Source: Haplosporangium gracile (taxonomy: Eukaryota; Mortierellomycota; Mortierellomycetes; Mortierellales; Mortierellaceae). From it: DNA of 64,000 nucleotides. Positions 58,719 to 64,000 of this stretch are shown here, in pieces. The DNA lies in the NCBI GenBank assembly GCA_015499985.1, contig JAAAUF010000048.1, positions 20,954-84,953 on the forward strand. Direction: 5' to 3'. The notes under the pieces were generated by a model that saw only the letters and a program-made list of their open reading frames with translations, was not told the origin of the DNA and did not search any database. Made by a program: the position numbers and the translations under genes. Every line of letters begins with the position of its first letter. Position 1 is the stretch's first letter.

Positions 58719-61013
58719 ATGTCATCCGAACAGCCTGAGCTCAAGGATGCCCCCGCTCACGTCGAGCAGATCGCCTCATATACCGCCCAGGACGAGAAGG
58801 ACCAGACCCTTTTCCACCGCAAGGGATCCAATGAGGAGTTTGTCGACGAGAAGGCTGCTGCTCACGGTGAATATGATGCCCATGAGGAGACAAAGGACGA
58901 GAAGGTGCTTGGACTCCGCAAGAAGCTCTTTAAGATGCTAGTCCATGCCTTCCTCTGGGTCTGCTTCACTGGTATGTTCTAATTCCTTTGGTGCTGTATA
59001 TGCGCTCACACTTTTGAACTAGAAAGTTGGGTGCACTGCAATATGATGGTGATAGCCTTCTCGGCAATTTGATCCCTGACGGGACAAGGGGGAGACAGCA
59101 ACTACAATAACAGCAACCAAGCAACATTAGCTGACAGAAGGAGCTGAAGGGGAAGAGAAGGGGGAGGGGGAAGGAGAGTTGCATGACATGACGATGATTG
59201 CATTTCATTCCATCAGTCTTTGCATCTCGATTACTATTCTTGCTCATCCTCTAATTTCGGACATATCCCCTACGATAACAGCATTGACGTTTGTTCTTGG
59301 AGCGAGGGTGTGTCCCCGGCTGAGTTGCCGTCAGTGTGTCTGTTGTCGTTGTGTGGGTGTGTGTGTTTTGTGTGTGCAGCAGCGAACAGCCAAAAACCCA
59401 CTTAAAATTAAGGTTGTTTCACGCCCTAAAAAAATCGTCGCCGGGAACTCCTCTTCCCAGCAATCCTCTCGTACGTACTGTGCACATCCTGACCATGCAT
59501 CCTCTCTCTTCTCCCTGCTCTCGTAGCATTCTTGGTTGTCTCGATTGTGTTGAACAAGGGTGGCCCCATCTCGGTCTTGGCCGTCGCCTACGGATTCACC
59601 ACCCTCTACTTAATCTCGGCTTACTCCCCTGAGGACACCTTCGCCCGCCCCGCTAAGGCCACCTGGAACGCCGGCGCCGGCGCTGTTGGCAAGCTCCCCC
59701 GCCGTATTCGCCAGACTATCGGCTACGGCATCTTTCCTATCGCCATGATCTTGACCGCCGTCATCCCCGAGGACGATGCCAACGGCACCCGTGTCCAGCG
59801 TGTCATCTCCCTCTGCGGATTGTTTCTCTTTGTCCTCTGTTTTTATGCCACCTCCCGCAACCGCAGCGCCATCCACTGGCCCACGGTTGCCGTCGGTATC
59901 GGTCTCCAATACCTCTTGGGTCTCTTTGTCATCCGCACCGGCATTGGTCGCACCATCTTCTCTTACATTGGAGGCTTTATGGCCACCTTCTTGGGCTTCT
60001 CCTCCGCCGGCATCGGATTTGTCATCGGAGACGACATGATGAAGCTCTATGGAGGCACCTTCTTGTTCGGTGTTTTGCCCGCCATCATCTTCTTCGGAGC
60101 TGTCATCCAGGTCCTCTACTACTACAACATCATTCAGACCGCCATTGGTGCCATGGGCAGAGTCGTCGTCTATTTTTTCGAGATCTCTGGTGTCGAGGTC
60201 ATTGCTGCCTGTGCCGCTCCTTTTGTTGGAATGACTGAGTCTGCCATGTTGGTCGGTCCTTACCTCGAGCATGCCACCAACGCCGAGATTCACCAGGTCC
60301 TCGCCTCAGGATTCGCCACCATCTCGGGATCCGTTTATTTGGGTCTTATTGGCTTCGGTGCCTCACCTACCCACTTGATCACTTGTTGTGTCATGTCTGT
60401 TCCCTGCGCCATTGTCACCTCCAAGATGCGCTACCCCGAGGAGGAAGTCCCCCTCACCCGCGGCAAAAACGTCACCCTTGAGCGTCCCGAGGCCGAGGAC
60501 TCGTTTGTCCACGCTCTCGCCAACGGCTCCATCCTCGGTATGCAGCTTTGCATTGTCATCTCTGCTGTCCTGGTTGGCTTCATCTCCCTTCTGGCCTGCG
60601 CCAACTATGTCCTTAACTGGCTCTTTGTCTTCCTGGGTGTTACTGGTATCACCATCGAGCGCCTCATCGGATACTGCTTCTACCCCGTTGCCTGGATCTT
60701 GGGCATGCCCTCGCAGGATGTCTATGCCGCCTCCAAGATGATGGGTGCCAAGTACATCATCAACGAGTTTTACGGTTTCGCCCAGGCCCAGTCTGCTGGA
60801 TTTTTCACCACCGCCACCGAGCGTGGAAAGATGTTGGCTACCTTTGCATGCTGCTCCTTTGCCAACCCTTCCTCCTTGGGTTCCCAGATCTCGCTCCTGG
60901 GCAAGATGGCCCCCTCTCGTGGTGGTGACATTGCCCGCATTGCCGTCTCGGCTATCTTTGCCGGTGCCTTGTCGACCGTCATGTCAGCCTGCATTGCTGG
61001 TATCGTTCTGTAA
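58719..61013 (+). CDS. Concentrative nucleoside transporter (CNT) 2
   Basis: Two exons (58719-58971, 59527-61013) join in phase to 579 residues; the intron is 555 nt and falls inside the first membrane helix (VCFTG/AFLVVSIV). It is a CNT/NupC-family nucleoside carrier, with GMTESAMLVGPYLE (Glu322 as the substrate-site Glu), LASGFATISGSVYLGLI, MSVPCAIVTSKMRYPEEE, INEFYGFAQAQ and SFANPSSLGSQISLLGKMAP. The N-terminus is acidic and charged but lacks the His cluster of carrier 1. Upstream of the chosen ATG the frame stays open but runs through the TATA box and leader, so the shorter start is preferred. It is clearly paralogous to the gene at 34541-36535 throughout the membrane part. The codons are strongly C-ending, consistent with good expression. 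Confidence 0.93.
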
Positions 61014-61761
61014 TTTTCTTTCTTTCTTGCTTTCATTCTCTTTTCAACTTTTAAGATATCCATACCTCATAATCGGTTGATATAATGGCGGCTGGTCGTC
61101 AATCGTTCATTTCTTTTCATTAAAAACTGCCCGCAATTCCGGCCCCCATTCTTTGGGCAAACAAAAAGAAACTAGTGCTTCCATTACTACGCAGTTGTCA
61201 ATGTTCATTACCAATACCCATGTCCCATTGGATAATATTTATGGTGGTGCATTTTGGGCGCATGTCCTGACCCGCACGTTACGCTTCCTGAACGCTCTAA
61301 TCAAGTTTTTGTCGATATGCAATGATAGAGGACCTTCTCGGCTTTCAACGCCATTATCTGTATGCAGAAGGACAGCCCTTCCCAAGTGGCCTTGATTTAA
61401 CAGGGAGAGAAATGGAAAGATTATAAAGTAGAGAGATAAAAATGTAAGGAAGAAATAAAAGGAAATCAAAATATCCGAATAAAAAAACGCGAGTGTAGAC
61501 AATTGGGATCACAGCGGTTGTTTGAGGAGGAAGGTAGCAGAGAAAAAGGTGACCTATGGTCATTTCTCTGTTTGTCCACACTCCAACACCCATCACCACT
61601 GACTATGCGCACCAAGGCTCAAGTTTGCATTGTTACCTCCTCGTCCAGTTAACGTAAAGAGCCACACATCTATGCCACGAAACTGTGCATCCTTGAAAAT
61701 TCCACTGAGCCGATGAAAACAAAAGAGAAGAGATAATTTAAAATGTCGCGAAATTCTTAAT
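61014..61761. other. Convergent spacer CNT2 / OMA1
   Basis: 748 nt between the 3' ends of two convergent genes. No extra gene visible; contains short A/T-rich runs that may carry both poly(A) sites. Confidence 0.5.
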
Positions 61762-63803
61762 CTATGCCGCCTTGGCAGGCTCATTCGGTCCCACATTCAC
61801 CTCCACTTCAGAGTGACCCCAAGGTCGCCAATTAGCCCACCTCCGGACAGTTCCTCTAAACCCTTTCCGTCTCCGCTCCTCCTCTTCCTCTTCCTCCTGC
61901 TTCTTCAGCAGCTCGTCCATGGTCTCCATAACATCCTGCACAGTTCCATCCGTCAAGTCCCCGTCCTCATCCACATGAATCTTGAGCCGATTATCCAGAG
62001 ACACGAATCTCCTCATCGGTGTCTTCTTGCGCTTCAACACCTTCTCCCACATCTCTCTGGCAGGCATCACAGCTTCCTTGAGATATCTTGCACGCTCTGA
62101 CGAAGGTGGGTGGTCGTACATCCAATCGGTCCATTTGTGTACTTCTACTGAATCTTCCTCGTCCATCTCCCTCTGATCCTTGTCTGCCCATTGCTCCCAC
62201 AACCTGACTGCATGCATGGGGTCGTATCCTGCCAGGGCCATGAGTGTCAGCGACACCGTGTCAGCCTCGACCTCAATCGTCTGATGAAGTGGTCCTGACG
62301 CTGTAAAGTGCAAAAGATTGTTGGTCGTCTCGTCCACCCATGAGTTGAACCATGGTCCCAGCGGGATCGACACCGTCCACAGCGCACTTCGCAACAGATC
62401 TAAACGAGTAAAATACAGAGAAGGAAAATAAATGATTTGCGCTATTCTGTTAACGAAGTAAGAATGTCGTACAGCGCGGCACAAGTCCGAAGGGCTCAGC
62501 AAATGGTAAAATAATACGTACCGGCCAGGAACAGCATGACCGTCTCACGACCATGCGTTTCCATGGTATGTCTCTGGATCACATGAGCCAACTCATGCGC
62601 CACCACGGCCGCAATAAGATCTTCGTCGTTCTCCAGCCAGTCCATAAGTCCAGAGTTAATAAAGATTAGCCGGGGTGGTCCCAATGAGAATGCATTGATG
62701 GCATCGTCTTCGGCAACAAAGATCTGGAAAGGTCGCTCGTCAAAGGTCATCTCCTTGAGTTCTGGATCCTCTTCTTCTAACTGTAACACTGGCGGTGTAG
62801 GAGGGAGAATAGTGCCTGTGGTGGGGATGAATGGGGACTGCGTCGAAACAATAGTCTTGGTGACTGGTGGTGTTGTCGAATCCTGAGGATCTCCTGGTAA
62901 CGTCCCTTGTTGCTGTTGCTGTTGTTGCAAAGCCTTCAGTCTCTCTTGCGCCTCTACATGTCTCTTCTCCAATCTCTCCACAATGCCCGTCCTCAGCGTG
63001 GATCCATCCTGCTCGATTGAAGAGCTCAATAGGTTCTGCAAAATGTGCTTGACCAGCTGGACTCTAGGGTCGTTCTCGTCCTGAATTGTCGCAAGCGAGC
63101 TCAGGAACTGTGGGATCTCATCCTGCAACATCTCCAACTCTTCCTCCTCGTTTGTGAACAGAAACCGCCACCGCCCCGTGTTGGGTGCTGCCTCTAGTCC
63201 AGCAAAGATAACCAGCCCAAAGCAGACGGGAGGAATCAGGACGAGAGTTAGGATGACCTTGGGCGACTGCTTGGCTGAGAGAGGCAAGAGTGTCAATGAC
63301 ACACGAGAGATCATCCGTAAGACTAGTGCAGTCACGGGTGTCTTGAGCGTAAAGATGGCCGCCGGCAAGATCGGGAGAGGCACCTGGTTCGGTCTGGAGC
63401 TGTGAAACCAGGAGACGTGTTGTTGCAGGCGGGGGGGCTGTGGTCGTTTCGCAAGGGCAAGTCCTCCTCCTCGTGGACGGGCAGTATCAACTGAGAAACA
63501 TCTGGAACGTGGAGTTACGGTCGAGGATACTAGCTTGGGTATGCTCAGGGGGGTGAGAAATGTGTTGCCGGTTGGGGCGGTGGATCTTGCAGACCTGCTG
63601 GAGACGAAGTGTCGGTTTAAGGTTCTTCGAGTACTGGTCATCAATTGCCTCTGGTGCCCAACGATACGTCCATACCCTGAGGCTGCGACTTGTGCTGAGT
63701 TTGCTGGGCAGTCGAAGAGACAGGAAGTAGTGATAGTCTTGACGGGCTGTGGGTGAGCGAAAAAGGATCTAGTGACCTTATTCCTAAAAGCAGCCGAGAG
63801 CAT
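61762..63803 (-). CDS. OMA1: Mitochondrial inner-membrane metalloprotease OMA1
   Basis: Two exons (63803-62522, 62399-61762) join in phase to 639 residues; the intron is 122 nt. It is an M48-family zinc protease of the OMA1 type. In yeast and animals OMA1 cleaves inner-membrane proteins under stress and degrades misfolded ones. The active site HELAH is at residues 403-407, and the third zinc ligand is Glu472 in EVEADTVSL. The OMA1-specific region APNTGRWRFLF and a hydrophobic helix (VILTLVLIPPVCFGLVIF) precede the protease domain. The first ATG in the frame gives MLSAAFRNKVTRSFFAHPQ, a basic amphipathic start fit for mitochondrial import; the frame is open upstream but has no other ATG. Compared with yeast Oma1 (about 345 residues) it is long, because of the N-terminus and an insert holding a Gln7 run and a Pro/Thr-rich stretch before the protease core. 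Confidence 0.9.
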
Positions 63804-63963
63804 CCTGTCTTTTTCTCGAGTCCAAAGGAATCTCAGGTAACCTTTTTTGAGCAAAAGCAGACAGGGATGGAGGAAGAAAGGAAGGGAAAGAGAGTGGATC
63901 TGATCCCTGATGTAGAAAGCGAGTGCAAATGAGTGTGAGGGTGAGGGTGAGAGATGTGTTGGC

Positions 63964-64000
<37 letters not shown>
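63804..64000. repeat. OMA1 upstream region ending in (GA)n
   Basis: Upstream flank of OMA1. On the OMA1 strand it is C/T-rich, and from about 63966 to the window end it is a pure GA dinucleotide run on the plus strand. Confidence 0.7.

Noticed and set aside
1..64000. Prokaryotic-style defence system, CRISPR array, prophage or intact transposon
   Set aside because: No direct-repeat/spacer array, no transposase or integrase motif, no terminal repeats with target duplications and no operon structure; genes are eukaryotic with introns.

Overview
The window is nuclear DNA of a filamentous fungus. Genes are interrupted by short GT-AG introns of about 100 to 700 nt (one micro-exon is only 11 nt), intergenic gaps reach 4.7 kb, pyrimidine-rich leaders precede most start codons, and proteins carry long Gln, His, Ser and Gly runs. 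A decayed WD40 gene of a type I associate with Mortierella and its relatives, a fungal Kre9-like GPI protein and two CNT nucleoside carriers point to an early-diverging fungus, most likely Mortierellomycota. That placement is inference; no rRNA or other decisive marker is present.

Left part (1-16.1 kb): 4.6 kb without a recognisable gene, then two gene relics (a WD40-repeat tail at 4581-4952 and a heavily broken coiled-coil gene at 5283-7292, minus), a possible 69-residue membrane protein (7699-7908, minus), a three-exon nucleolar-type protein with a Net1/Dnt1-like N-terminus (9182-11426, minus), and the five-exon Pol5/MYBBP1A gene (11914-16105, minus).

Middle (17-32 kb): a GPI-anchored cell-surface protein (17489-18058, plus), a gap with splice-like signals and coding-looking scraps, an eight-exon FAD monooxygenase (20729-23020, minus), and a 1296-residue leucine-rich low-complexity protein (27686-31576, plus).

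Right part (34-64 kb): mostly membrane and nutrient-uptake genes. These are CNT carrier 1 (34541-36535), a secreted or membrane DOMON/cytochrome b561 redox protein (38105-40472), a Mep2-like ammonium transporter (43340-45222), a giant PH-domain scaffold-like protein (47540-54218), CNT carrier 2 (58719-61013), and on the minus strand the mitochondrial protease OMA1 (61762-63803). All multi-exon models were joined by hand: the splice sites are GT-AG, phases match, and each joined length is a multiple of three.

How the genes fit together: ammonium, nucleoside and surface redox transport functions share about 27 kb, but each has its own promoter region and nothing shows co-regulation. Pol5 and the Net1-like gene are neighbours on the same strand and both families act at the nucleolus. 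I found no prokaryotic-type system, no CRISPR array, no tRNA or rRNA gene and no intact transposon. The most interesting items are the 11-nt micro-exon, the gene relics whose nonsense codons all fit C-to-T or G-to-A change, the paired CNT genes with unrelated intron positions, the nucleolar gene pair, and an unfamiliar Cys3His motif in the PH protein.
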